Assembly: GCA_019100305.1 (NCBI GenBank)
Contig: JAHRHW010000014.1
Span: forward strand, 1-24,103
Origin: Candidatus Thiodiazotropha taylori
GTDB taxonomy: Bacteria > Pseudomonadota > Gammaproteobacteria > Chromatiales > Chromatiaceae
Direction: 5' to 3'
DNA: 24,103 nt
Numbering within the stretch: position 1 is the stretch's first letter; each line of letters starts with the position of its first letter. Under the pieces are notes generated by a model, which worked only from the letters and a program-made list of their open reading frames with translations, was not told where the DNA came from and did not search any database. Of this stretch, positions 15,010 to 23,930 are shown one piece after another. A program made the position numbers and the translations under genes.

Positions 15010-17808
15010 ATGATTCGTAAGCTGTCTCTGGCAGTGGCTGTTGCAACAGCCTTATCACCAATGGGCGCATTAGCCCTCGGACTGGGTGAAATCCACCCTC
15101 AATCGGCACTCAATCAAACCTTCAAGGCCGATATCGATCTGCTTTCCGTTACCCAGGAAGAGTTGCAAGATGTACGTGTCTCGCTGGCTTCGCATGAGGC
15201 CTTTAAAAAAGCAGGCATGGACAGGCCTTTTCACCTGACCGGTTTGAAATTCACACCCCAGCTGACCGCATCGGGAAAACCGGTAATCATGATTACCAGT
15301 AGAGATGCGATCCGCGAGCCCTTCCTGAATTTTCTGGTGGAAGTCAATTGGCCAAAGGGCAGGCTGGTGAGGGAATTCACCGTGCTGCTCGACCCGCCAG
15401 TGACCCTGAGCCGTAAGCCGGCTCCGGTGGCTGCTCCGGTTGCCAAGAGCCAGCCTGTGGTGAGCAAAGTCATGCCCAGCCGCAGAGCACCGGCAGCCTC
15501 TGCCCCCATGTCTGAGAGTTCCATGAGTTCTGCAGGCGGCAGGGAGTACGGACCGGTACAGCCGAATGACAATCTATGGAACATCGCCAAACAGATGCAG
15601 GAAGGCGATGAGTCCATCGAACAGGTGATGATGTCGTTGCTGGATCATAATCCTTCCGCCTTCATCAACAACAACGTGAACAACCTGAAGGTTGGCAAGA
15701 TTCTGCGTCTGCCTGAGGATGCAGAGGTTACTGGACTTTCCAAACGGGCCGCCCGTGATGAGTTTCTTGCTCAGACCAGAGAGTGGAAATCCGGCACAAG
15801 AGCTGCGGCTCCGAGTCGCCAGGAGAAAGCTGCTGAGGCACCTGCACCATCTGTGGCTCCGACTCCCGAGGATCGTCTGAAGCTGGTCTCTCCCAAACCT
15901 GGTGCCGGTGAATCGGCCGAGCGGGAAGGACAGGCTGAATCCGCTGAGATCGAACAGCTGCAACAAGAGATCATGCTTGTCCGGGAGTCCAATGAAGGGG
16001 CTCTGCAGGAGAACAGCGCGCTGAAATCCCGTGTTCAGGAGCTGGAAAAACAGATCCAGGACATCCAGAGGTTGTTGACCCTCAAGAGTGATCAGCTTGC
16101 CGAAGTACAGGCAGCTCAAAGTATGGCAGCTGAAAAGATGCAGGAGATGGAGCCTGCAGCTGAAGCCCCAATGGCAGAACCACCAGCTGAAGCGGCGGTA
16201 CCGGCTGAAGAGATGGCAGCCGAAGAGCCGGTGGCTATGCCGGAGGCCGAGCCAATGGCGCCAATGGAGAAAGCCGCAGAACCGGTCATTCCAGTACCTG
16301 AAGGCACGGTCATCGAAGAGGTCGATATCGAGGCGAAGATTGCTGAACAGCAGGCCAAGGAACAGATGGCGCCTCCGGCTGTTGAGCCACCGGCTGTATC
16401 TGAACCACCGCCCGTCGCGAAAGCGCCGGAGAGCAAACCGGCGATGCCGGAGCCCGAGTTGGCAAAACCTCCGGTAGCCAAACTGCCTGAAAAGAAAGTC
16501 AGCTATTTCGATGGCTTGAAAGAGAACAGTACAATGGTGGCCATCATCGGTGGTGCCGGCGTACTGTTGCTAGGTTTGTTGGCGATGATCATGCGTCGTC
16601 GGAAAGAGGCCGAAGCGGAATTTGCCGAGAGCATCCTGGTTTCACCGGATAGTGATATTGCGCCTTCCGGTGTGGACGACAGCAGCTCGCTGACTTCACC
16701 GACGGATGAAACCTCTTTCATGAGTGACTTTTCACCCAGTGACATCGACGCCTTGCAGGATGAGACGGGTGAAGTCGATCCTCTCTCCGAGGCAGATGTC
16801 TATATCGCCTACGGACGTTATCAGCAGGCGGAAGAGCTGATCAATCAGGCGATTGAGAAGTACCCTGAACGGGAAGAGTTGAAACACAAACTGCTCGAGA
16901 TCTACTTCTCGGCCAAAAAATCGGATGCCTACACCAACCTTGCTCAGCAGTTGCATGACAGTGGCCTGGAAGAGCAGCAGCCTGATGCCTGGTCGAAGAT
17001 CGCGACCATGGGTAAAGAGCTCAATCCCGGTTACGCCCTGTTTGCTGGCGCTGCAGGAGTTGCCGCAGCGGATATGGTTGATGATATGGATGACCTGGGT
17101 CTGGATCTGGGTCAGCTGTCAGAAGAGGATGTATCAGCACCGGCTGCTGACGAAGCGGTGGCAGAAGCTTCGGTAGCGGCGGAAGATGTCTCCGATGAGC
17201 TGGACTCCATGGACCTGAGCGGTCTCGAGAACCTGGATGAGATGGATTCCGAAACCCTCGAAGCCGATCTCTCTCTGGATTCAGAATTTCTGAACAAAAT
17301 GGATGGTTCCGAGTCTACACCAGCAATGGAGGATTCCGATGCGCTGGATATCGACCTGAGTGATCTTGAAGTCGAGTCTGTACCTTCCGGAATAGATTCC
17401 GCACCTGCCGCCGATGGGACGAATGAGGATCCACTGCCTTTCGATCTCTCCGACGTCGAGGATAGCGAAGCCATCGATGGTATTGAGGACCAGGTTGAAA
17501 TGGAGGATTCAGAAGTGCTGGACAATCTCGATCTCGAGAGTATCGAGCGCGAGTTGGAAGGCATCTCAACCGATCTGGATGATGAGGAATCCAAGGACGC
17601 CGACGAGCTGAGCCTGTTGCAGAGCCACAGCGAGAACCTCGACCTGGATTCCACGGATGAGATCACAACCAAGCTTGACCTGGCCCGGGCCTATATCGAT
17701 ATGGGTGACAACGAAGGGGCCAAGAGCATCCTCGAAGAGGTTGTCGGTGAGGGAAGTGAGAATCAGCAGAAAGAGGCTCAAGAACTGTTAAGCAATCTTA
17801 GCAGCTGA
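15010..17808 (+). CDS. fimV: FimV-family polar landmark / pilus assembly protein
   Basis: FimV is an inner-membrane hub needed for polar localisation and type IV pilus or twitching functions in Pseudomonas and relatives (HubP in Vibrio). The start ATG at 15010 has AGGAGG at 15000-15005; an open stretch upstream to 14974 lacks support. The 932-residue protein shows a signal peptide (MIRKLSLAVAVATALSPMGALA), the FimV N-terminal domain (LGEIHPQSALNQTFKADIDLL), a LysM domain (about 180-240), a coiled coil (about 313-378), an Ala/Pro/Glu-rich stretch (381-497), one membrane helix (about 507-528) followed by RRRK, a TPR-like segment (about 596-650), a long acidic region, and the C-terminal FimV domain (DLARAYIDMGDNEGAKSILEEV). 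It is flanked by asd and truA, the usual FimV neighbours. Confidence 0.95.
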   Translation: MIRKLSLAVAVATALSPMGALALGLGEIHPQSALNQTFKADIDLLSVTQEELQDVRVSLASHEAFKKAGMDRPFHLTGLKFTPQLTASGKPVIMITSRDAIREPFLNFLVEVNWPKGRLVREFTVLLDPPVTLSRKPAPVAAPVAKSQPVVSKVMPSRRAPAASAPMSESSMSSAGGREYGPVQPNDNLWNIAKQMQEGDESIEQVMMSLLDHNPSAFINNNVNNLKVGKILRLPEDAEVTGLSKRAARDEFLAQTREWKSGTRAAAPSRQEKAAEAPAPSVAPTPEDRLKLVSPKPGAGESAEREGQAESAEIEQLQQEIMLVRESNEGALQENSALKSRVQELEKQIQDIQRLLTLKSDQLAEVQAAQSMAAEKMQEMEPAAEAPMAEPPAEAAVPAEEMAAEEPVAMPEAEPMAPMEKAAEPVIPVPEGTVIEEVDIEAKIAEQQAKEQMAPPAVEPPAVSEPPPVAKAPESKPAMPEPELAKPPVAKLPEKKVSYFDGLKENSTMVAIIGGAGVLLLGLLAMIMRRRKEAEAEFAESILVSPDSDIAPSGVDDSSSLTSPTDETSFMSDFSPSDIDALQDETGEVDPLSEADVYIAYGRYQQAEELINQAIEKYPEREELKHKLLEIYFSAKKSDAYTNLAQQLHDSGLEEQQPDAWSKIATMGKELNPGYALFAGAAGVAAADMVDDMDDLGLDLGQLSEEDVSAPAADEAVAEASVAAEDVSDELDSMDLSGLENLDEMDSETLEADLSLDSEFLNKMDGSESTPAMEDSDALDIDLSDLEVESVPSGIDSAPAADGTNEDPLPFDLSDVEDSEAIDGIEDQVEMEDSEVLDNLDLESIERELEGISTDLDDEESKDADELSLLQSHSENLDLDSTDEITTKLDLARAYIDMGDNEGAKSILEEVVGEGSENQQKEAQELLSNLSS

Positions 17809-17821
17809 TTGTCATCCACTT

Positions 17822-17838
17822 CGGACAGATCCTGTCCG
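17822..17838 (+). repeat. Hairpin just before the fimV terminator
   Basis: CGGACAG (17822-17828) pairs perfectly with CTGTCCG (17832-17838) around a three-base loop, 13 bases after the fimV stop. It has no T tract of its own; it may stabilise the 3' end of the mRNA together with the terminator 11 bases further on. Confidence 0.6.
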
Positions 17839-17849
17839 GGTTATATGAG

Positions 17850-17877
17850 GGGCGCACAGAGTGCGCCCTTTCTGTTT
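17850..17877 (+). terminator. Intrinsic terminator of fimV
   Basis: GGGCGCAC (17850-17857) pairs perfectly with GTGCGCCC (17861-17868) around a three-base loop and is followed by TTTCTGTTT. This is the clearest rho-independent terminator in the window. It separates fimV from truA and the tryptophan genes, which need a promoter between about 17878 and 18025. Confidence 0.85.
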
Positions 17878-18025
17878 CAGGAGCTTTCAATTCGAATATG
17901 TACCGTCGTAAGACTTGTTCTTCTTTTCCTGCATTCAAAACAGCGCTGTTGGAGCGATTCACCAGCCGCCAGAGTTGGTTTGACAGAGGCGCGGACGACC
18001 CCGATCGCTGCAGGCAGACAGTTCA

Positions 18026-18778
18026 ATGAGAGTGGCTCTGGGGGTTGAGTATGACGGCACGGCTTTTCATGGCTGGCAGTTCCAGGGGGATGTGCGCAGT
18101 GTTCAGGAGTCACTGCAGATCGCACTCTCACAAGTTGCGGATCATGAAGTAACAGTCCATTGTGCAGGACGCACAGATACGGGTGTTCACGCAACGGGAC
18201 AGATCGTGCACTTTGATACCCCATCAGTAAGGACAGATCGCTCTTGGGTGTTAGGCACAAATGTCAATCTTCCTGCGGATGTCAGCATCTGTTGGGCAAA
18301 AGTGATGCCCGAAGATTTCCATGCCCGATTCAGTGCAATCGGAAGGCACTACCGCTATCTGATACTCAATCGGACCTATCGCTCTGCATTGTGGCGTGAC
18401 CGGGCCGTGTGGATTCATAAACCTCTGGATGAAGAGGCGATGCACCGGGCCGCTCAGAAGCTAGTCGGTACCCACGATTTTTCCTCCTATCGGGCTCTCG
18501 GATGTCAGGCAAAACATCCGGTCAGGACCGTGCACAGTCTTTCGGTCAGCCGCCAGGGGGAGATGTTGAGTATCGAAGTCCATGCCAATGCGTTTCTGCA
18601 TCATATGGTGAGAAATATAGCCGGTGTGCTGATCGCTATCGGCAAGGGGGAGCAGTCTGAGAGCTGGGCTGATGAGATCCTGGCCCTGCGTGATCGCACC
18701 CTGGGTGGGGTGACAGCACCCCCTCAAGGGCTCTGTCTAACACAGGTGGATTATCCCGAGGAGTTTGCATTGAGCTGA
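18026..18778 (+). CDS. truA: tRNA pseudouridine(38-40) synthase
   Basis: Converts U38-U40 in the anticodon stem-loop of tRNAs to pseudouridine. The 250-residue protein begins MRVALGVEYDGTAFHGWQFQ, matching the start of the catalytic domain; E. coli TruA (270) is longer at its N-terminus. GRTDTGVHA (48-56) contains the catalytic D51. FSAIGRHYRYLI, FSSYRALGCQ and FLHHMVRNIAGVLIAIGKG complete the family pattern. The ribosome binding site is weak. It comes after the strong fimV terminator and before trpF, the order seen in pseudomonads. Confidence 0.96.
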   Translation: MRVALGVEYDGTAFHGWQFQGDVRSVQESLQIALSQVADHEVTVHCAGRTDTGVHATGQIVHFDTPSVRTDRSWVLGTNVNLPADVSICWAKVMPEDFHARFSAIGRHYRYLILNRTYRSALWRDRAVWIHKPLDEEAMHRAAQKLVGTHDFSSYRALGCQAKHPVRTVHSLSVSRQGEMLSIEVHANAFLHHMVRNIAGVLIAIGKGEQSESWADEILALRDRTLGGVTAPPQGLCLTQVDYPEEFALS

Positions 18779-18864
18779 TGGCCTTGGCGTTGTTATGGGT
18801 ATCGTGCGAAAACCGCTCCTGGCCATAGCATCGGCTAATCGCTTGCTGTATCTTTCTGCAACCT

Positions 18865-19491
18865 ATGAGAACCCGAATCAAAATTTGTGGAATCACCCGG
18901 ACTGAGGATGCTCTGACAGCAACCCGCCTGGGTGCGGATGCCATCGGACTGGTGTTCTATCCTCCCAGTCCCCGCTCGGTCAGCCCCGAACAGGCGCAGC
19001 GGATTGTGAAAAGCCTGCCGCCTTTTGTTACAGTTGTGGGTCTGTTCGTGAATGAGGATAGGGCGGTTATCGAGCAGATCCTGAATCAGGTCCCCCTCGA
19101 TCTGTTGCAGTTTCACGGTGATGAATCCGCTGAGGATTGTAGCAGCTTCGGCAGACCGTGGATCAAAGCGATCAGAATGCGTCAGGAGACCGACCTGCTC
19201 TCCCTGGAACAGCAATATGCGGACGCATCGGGACTTCTGCTGGATACCTATCAGGCCGGCGTGCCTGGCGGAACCGGCAAGACTTTTGACTGGGATCTGG
19301 TACCTGAGTCCCTGGCAGGAAGAGTGATTCTGGCTGGGGGCTTGAACAGTGAAAACGTGACACGGGCCGTAGCGTCTCTGCACCCCTATGCGGTTGATGT
19401 GAGCGGTGGTGTGGAAGCGACGAAGGGAATCAAAGATGCGGCAAAGATAGAAGCCTTCATTACGGGAGTGATGCGTGGTGACAACGACTGA
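18865..19491 (+). CDS. trpF: Phosphoribosylanthranilate isomerase
   Basis: Amadori rearrangement of phosphoribosylanthranilate in tryptophan synthesis, as a single-domain 208-residue enzyme rather than the TrpC-TrpF fusion of enterobacteria. It begins MRTRIKICGITRTEDAL; C8 in KICG is the general base and D127 in LLLDTYQAGVPGGTGKTFDW the general acid. QFHGDES, AGGLNSENV and VDVSGGVE bind the substrate phosphate. It lies 86 bases after truA and overlaps trpB by 17 bases if trpB starts at its first GTG. trpC, trpD and trpE/G are not in the window. Confidence 0.97.
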   Translation: MRTRIKICGITRTEDALTATRLGADAIGLVFYPPSPRSVSPEQAQRIVKSLPPFVTVVGLFVNEDRAVIEQILNQVPLDLLQFHGDESAEDCSSFGRPWIKAIRMRQETDLLSLEQQYADASGLLLDTYQAGVPGGTGKTFDWDLVPESLAGRVILAGGLNSENVTRAVASLHPYAVDVSGGVEATKGIKDAAKIEAFITGVMRGDND

Positions 19492-20692
19492 AAAGATGAT
19501 TGGGAACTATCCTGACGAGCGGGGACATTTCGGACCCTATGGTGGACTTTTTGTCTCCGAAACCCTGATGGATCCCCTGGATGAACTGCGAGAGGCCTAT
19601 CAGCACTTCATGCAGGATGAGGCCTTTCTCAAGGAGCTGGACGAGGATCTGAAACACTATGTGGGACGACCCTCGCCAATCTACCACGCCAAGCGCTGGA
19701 GTGAAGAGTTGAATGGGGCTCAGATCTACCTGAAACGGGAGGATCTGAATCACACCGGGGCACACAAGGTCAACAACACAGTCGGTCAGGCACTGCTGGC
19801 CCGCCATATGGGCAAGACCCGGATTATCGCTGAGACCGGTGCGGGACAGCATGGTGTCGCTTCGGCTACCGTGGCAGCCCGCCTCGGACTGGAGTGTGTG
19901 GTCTACATGGGGGCGGTGGATATCGCCAGGCAGGAGGCGAACGTCTATCGGATGCGCCTGTTGGGTGCCGAAGTCAGATCGGTGGAATCCGGCTCCAAAA
20001 CCCTCAAGGATGCCCTCAACGAAGCGATGCGGGATTGGGTTACCAATGTGGATAACACCTTCTACATCATCGGTACCGTTGCCGGCCCTCACCCCTACCC
20101 AGCAATGGTGAGGGATTTTCAGTCGGTGATCGGGCGGGAAGCGCGTCGACAGATGCCTGAGCAGGCAGGGCGACAGCCGGATGCCCTGGTTGCCTGCGTT
20201 GGCGGCGGGTCGAATGCGATTGGTTTGTTCTATCCCTATCTGGACGACCGGGAAGTCGCAATATACGGTGTCGAGGCAGCAGGCAGCGGCCTGGATAGCG
20301 GTCAGCACGCAGCCCCCCTGTGTGCAGGCAAGCCCGGTGTACTGCATGGCAACCGAACTTACCTGATGGAGGACAAGGATGGCCAGATTATTGAAACCCA
20401 CTCGGTATCTGCCGGTTTGGACTACCCGGGTGTCGGTCCCGAGCATGCCTGGCTGAAGGATAGTGGTCGAGCCAACTATGTGGCGGTAACCGATCAGGAG
20501 GCGTTGGCCGCATTTCATGATCTGACGCGTATCGAAGGGATTATTCCAGCCCTCGAGTCGAGCCATGCACTGGCCTATGCGGCCAAGCTGGCCCAGACCA
20601 TGCGTCGTGACCAGATCGTACTGGTAAATCTCTCAGGGCGAGGGGATAAAGACATGCACACCGTAGCAGCACAAGAGGGCCTGAAGATATGA
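19475..20692 (+). CDS. trpB: Tryptophan synthase, beta subunit
   Basis: PLP enzyme that joins indole, channelled from TrpA, with serine. The 405-residue length is close to E. coli (397). The PLP lysine is K98 in HTGAHKVNN; GAGQHGVA, the phosphate-binding GGGSNAIGLF and the C-terminal SGRGDKD are all present. The start is uncertain: GTG at 19475 or 19478 is served by GGGAG at 19464-19468 and would overlap trpF; ATG at 19496 just after the trpF stop has no clear ribosome binding site but gives a protein of 398. I favour a coupled GTG start. The stop overlaps the trpA start by 4 bases. Confidence 0.97.
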   Translation: MVTTTEKMIGNYPDERGHFGPYGGLFVSETLMDPLDELREAYQHFMQDEAFLKELDEDLKHYVGRPSPIYHAKRWSEELNGAQIYLKREDLNHTGAHKVNNTVGQALLARHMGKTRIIAETGAGQHGVASATVAARLGLECVVYMGAVDIARQEANVYRMRLLGAEVRSVESGSKTLKDALNEAMRDWVTNVDNTFYIIGTVAGPHPYPAMVRDFQSVIGREARRQMPEQAGRQPDALVACVGGGSNAIGLFYPYLDDREVAIYGVEAAGSGLDSGQHAAPLCAGKPGVLHGNRTYLMEDKDGQIIETHSVSAGLDYPGVGPEHAWLKDSGRANYVAVTDQEALAAFHDLTRIEGIIPALESSHALAYAAKLAQTMRRDQIVLVNLSGRGDKDMHTVAAQEGLKI

Positions 20693-21504
20693 GCATGCTC
20701 AAGGAGAAGTTTGCCCAGCTTCGGCAGCAGCAGAAAACCGCACTGGTTCCCTTCATCACCGCAGGCGACCCACTGCCTGAGATCACTGTCGATCTGATGC
20801 AGGACCTGGTCGCCGCTGGTGCTGATATCATTGAGCTGGGTATTCCGTTTTCTGATCCGATGGCGGACGGCCCGGTAATTCAGCGGGCAAGTGAGCGGGC
20901 ACTGGAGTATCATGTCAGTCTCCGTGATGTGCTGGAAATGGTCAGTCGTTTCAGGCAGATGGATAGTGAGACACCGGTGGTCCTGATGGGCTATCTGAAT
21001 CCGATCGAGATCATGGGCTACCAGAACTTTGCCGAACAGGCAGCTAAAGCGGGCGTGGATGGGGTGTTGGTGGTTGATCTGCCCCCCGAAGAGGGACAGG
21101 AGTTCCAACAGATAATGCTACAGCATGGCCTGGATCAGATCTATCTGGTGGCACCCACCAGTACAGCCGCTCGGATCGAGCGGATTTGTGAACTCTCCGG
21201 AGGCTTCGTCTACTATGTCTCTGTGAAAGGAGTTACCGGTGCGAGCCATCTCGATATAGAGAGTTTGGATGAAAAACTTAAGCAGATTCGAGAAAATACC
21301 GATCTGCCGGTCGGCGTAGGTTTTGGCATCAAGGATGCTGAGACCGCTGCAGCGGTCTCACAGGTTTCCGATGCCGTGGTGGTGGGCAGTGCTCTGGTTT
21401 CCCGGGTAGAAGCACTGGCCGATCAGCCTGAAAAGATTGGTGCTGCGTTGCGTGAAACGCTCTCAAACATGAGGCAGGCTATGGACAACGCTGTCCATAA
21501 ATAA
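20689..21504 (+). CDS. trpA: Tryptophan synthase, alpha subunit
   Basis: Cleaves indole-3-glycerol phosphate to indole and glyceraldehyde 3-phosphate; indole passes through a tunnel to TrpB. The 271-residue TIM barrel has the catalytic pair E49 (ADIIELGIPFSDP) and D60 (MADGPVIQRA); YYVSVKGVTGAS and VGVGFGIKDAE form the substrate phosphate site. It overlaps trpB in ATGA, so the 1:1 complex partners are translationally coupled. accD follows after 21 bases. Confidence 0.98.
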   Translation: MSMLKEKFAQLRQQQKTALVPFITAGDPLPEITVDLMQDLVAAGADIIELGIPFSDPMADGPVIQRASERALEYHVSLRDVLEMVSRFRQMDSETPVVLMGYLNPIEIMGYQNFAEQAAKAGVDGVLVVDLPPEEGQEFQQIMLQHGLDQIYLVAPTSTAARIERICELSGGFVYYVSVKGVTGASHLDIESLDEKLKQIRENTDLPVGVGFGIKDAETAAAVSQVSDAVVVGSALVSRVEALADQPEKIGAALRETLSNMRQAMDNAVHK

Positions 21505-21525
21505 CGATAAAGGTTAACTACATCT

Positions 21526-22386
21526 ATGAGTTGGTTCGAAAAACTGATGCCAAGCCGGATCCGCACGGATGCCGGCCACAAACGAGCAGTCCCTGAGGGG
21601 TTGTGGGCCAAGTGTCCCGGTTGCAGCGCAATTCTCTACCGGGCGGAGATGGAAAGAAATCTGGATGTTTGTCCGAAGTGTCACTACCACAATCGAATCA
21701 GCGCCAGACGGCGGATTGAGACCTTTCTTGATCCTGAACCTCAGGAGGAGATCGGAGCCAATCTCGAGTCTATGGATCCACTGAAATTCAAAGACAGCAA
21801 GAAATACAAGGAACGCCTGACCCAGGCCCAGAAAGGATCGGGCGAGAAGGATGCTCTGGTCGCGATGCGGGGTCAGCTTAAAGGGATGGATATCATTGTC
21901 GCATCCTTCGAATTCAGTTTCATGGGTGGCTCCATGGGATCGGTAGTCGGTGAGCGATTTGTTCGGGCAGTCAACATGGCGCTGGAACGCCATACCCCAC
22001 TGGTCTGTTTCTCCGCCTCCGGTGGTGCACGCATGCAGGAGTCCCTGTTCTCCCTGATGCAGATGGCTAAGACCAGTGCAGCGCTGGAACGTCTGCAAAA
22101 GCGTGGTTTGCCCTTCATCTCAGTGATGACAGATCCGACCATGGGGGGTGTCTCGGCCAGTCTTGCCATGCTCGGCGATATCAATGTGGCGGAGCCAAAT
22201 GCACTGATCGGTTTTGCCGGGCCCAGGGTAATCGAGCAGACGGTGCGCGAGAAGTTACCGGAAGGCTTTCAACGCAGTGAGTTTCTACTTGAACACGGTG
22301 CCATCGATATGATTATCGATCGACGTGATATGCGAGATCGTATCTCAGACCTGATCAGCATTCTGATGAGTAAACCCCGGGCCTGA
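21526..22386 (+). CDS. accD: Acetyl-CoA carboxylase carboxyltransferase, beta subunit
   Basis: Beta subunit of the carboxyltransferase that makes malonyl-CoA with AccA, the first committed step of fatty-acid synthesis. The 286-residue protein has the four-cysteine zinc ribbon C30-C33 (KCPGCS) and C49-C52 (VCPKCHYHNR), the position known for E. coli AccD, and the crotonase-like core with FSASGGARMQES and TDPTMGGVSAS. It starts MSWFEKLMPSRI, a standard AccD start. It stands 21 bases after trpA and 77 bases before folC, so it may be read from the trp transcript. Confidence 0.97.
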   Translation: MSWFEKLMPSRIRTDAGHKRAVPEGLWAKCPGCSAILYRAEMERNLDVCPKCHYHNRISARRRIETFLDPEPQEEIGANLESMDPLKFKDSKKYKERLTQAQKGSGEKDALVAMRGQLKGMDIIVASFEFSFMGGSMGSVVGERFVRAVNMALERHTPLVCFSASGGARMQESLFSLMQMAKTSAALERLQKRGLPFISVMTDPTMGGVSASLAMLGDINVAEPNALIGFAGPRVIEQTVREKLPEGFQRSEFLLEHGAIDMIIDRRDMRDRISDLISILMSKPRA

Positions 22387-22463
22387 CCGGCTGGTTTGCC
22401 ACATATCTGACGTGGTGGATTGGATCTGATGCTATCGTTCTGATCCGCTTGCAGTAATCAGTA

Positions 22464-23738
22464 ATGCGCTTCAACTCCCTCGAGCAGTGGCTCGACTGGC
22501 AAACAACCCTGCATCCCAAGGAGATAGAACTCGGCTTGGAGCGGGTGGCCAGTGTCTGGCGACGTCTCAATCCTGCAGGCCTGCAGTCACTGGTGGTAAC
22601 CGTCGCAGGTACCAATGGCAAGGGATCCAGCGTAGCGATGCTGGAGAGTATCTACCGTCAGGGGGGCTATCGGGTTGGAGCCTATACCTCGCCCCACCTG
22701 GTGCGATACAACGAGCGTATCCGGATTGACGGGCGGGAGGTGAGCGACGAGGCCCTCTGCCTGGCTTTTGAACAGGTCGATCAGGCGCGTGGTGAGACGA
22801 TTCTGACCTACTTCGAATTTGCTACTCTGGCTGCGCTGATGATCTTTGCCGACCAGCAGCTGGATCTGGTGATTCTGGAGGTCGGTCTGGGGGGCAGGCT
22901 GGATGCGGTGAATATCATCGATGCCGACCTGGCGCTGATCACCACGGTGGATCTGGACCATACCGACTGGCTTGGCAACAGCCGCGAGGAGATTGGACTG
23001 GAGAAGGCCGGAATCATGCGTCCGAAACAGCCGGTTGTGGTCGGAGATAGCGGGATACCTCAGAGTGTGCCGGGATACGCAAAGCAGATAGGTGCCGAGC
23101 TGTTCCTTGCCGGTCGGGATTTCACTGCCAGCCAGTCAGATGATCACTTGCACTGGCAGAGATTGGGAGGTGAGCCGCTGACACTGCCTCTGGGCCCCCT
23201 GACCGGTCAGGCACAGTTACACAATAGCAGTGCCGTAGTGATGGTCACTCGCCTGCTGCAGTCCAGATTGCCGCTTCAGGAGGAGCAACTCTCACAAGGC
23301 CTCAGGCAGGTTTCACTACAAGGGCGTATGCAGTTGATCGAGGGGCGCCCCAGTCTGTTGCTGGATGTGGCACACAACGCCCAGGCGGTGGCCTCATTGA
23401 AGCGCTATCTCGATCGTCTGGATTGGCCGGCTGAGGTGTATGCTCTGTTCGGTCTGCTTAAGGACAAGGATACCGAGGCCATTGTAGAGTGCGTTCATTC
23501 CGCTATATCCGGTTGGTATTTGGTTGATCTGCCCGGGGCGAGGGGACAATCGGCCGCGCAGTTGGCCAGGGTGGTTCGACAGCTTGGGGAGAAGATACCT
23601 GTGCACTGTTTTTCGGACTTTTCCGGTGCTTTCGAATCCGTTAAAAGCAATGCCAAAGCAGAAGATCTGATTCTGATATTCGGCTCCTTCCTGGTGGTTG
23701 GCGATGCCCTGGATGTTATGGAACCAAAAGCAGAATAG
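22464..23738 (+). CDS. folC: Dihydrofolate synthase / folylpolyglutamate synthase
   Basis: Adds glutamate to dihydropteroate and extends the folate polyglutamate tail, using ATP. The 424-residue length equals the E. coli enzyme (422). The nucleotide-binding loop AGTNGKGSS (48-56), GAYTSPHLVRYNERI, ILEVGLGGRLDAVNI, TTVDLDHTDWLG and LLDVAHNAQAVASLKRYL in the C-terminal Mur-ligase-like domain are all clear. The pair accD-folC followed by dedD is conserved in enterobacteria and pseudomonads. No strong ribosome binding site precedes the ATG, whose coupling to accD is unlikely over 77 bases. Confidence 0.97.
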   Translation: MRFNSLEQWLDWQTTLHPKEIELGLERVASVWRRLNPAGLQSLVVTVAGTNGKGSSVAMLESIYRQGGYRVGAYTSPHLVRYNERIRIDGREVSDEALCLAFEQVDQARGETILTYFEFATLAALMIFADQQLDLVILEVGLGGRLDAVNIIDADLALITTVDLDHTDWLGNSREEIGLEKAGIMRPKQPVVVGDSGIPQSVPGYAKQIGAELFLAGRDFTASQSDDHLHWQRLGGEPLTLPLGPLTGQAQLHNSSAVVMVTRLLQSRLPLQEEQLSQGLRQVSLQGRMQLIEGRPSLLLDVAHNAQAVASLKRYLDRLDWPAEVYALFGLLKDKDTEAIVECVHSAISGWYLVDLPGARGQSAAQLARVVRQLGEKIPVHCFSDFSGAFESVKSNAKAEDLILIFGSFLVVGDALDVMEPKAE

Positions 23739-23930
23739 CTCGCTTGAGCGGCACTGACAAAAAGCTCATCAACCCAGCATGAGGTCGCATAAGGGAACTG
23801 ATATACTTGCATAACGATGGATGTTGAAGCATATATCGATAGGTGACCGAAACAGGTCTGACGGGACACCGGTTACAAGTTCGAAACCGAAATTATGAGT
23901 GTTAGCAAGCCCTAGAGGTGTAAAAAAGAT
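23739..23930. other. Intergenic region between folC and dedD-like gene
   Basis: This 192-base gap has a small GCTC-GAGC hairpin directly after folC (23740-23751) without a T tract, and a possible weak promoter with TTGCAT (23807-23812) and CATATA (23830-23835) 17 bases apart. No gene is seen. Confidence 0.3.

Noticed and set aside
16140..16500. Repetitive-looking DNA within fimV that could suggest tandem repeats or a mobile element.
   Set aside because: It encodes the Ala/Pro/Glu-rich low-complexity linker normal for FimV; units are not regular.
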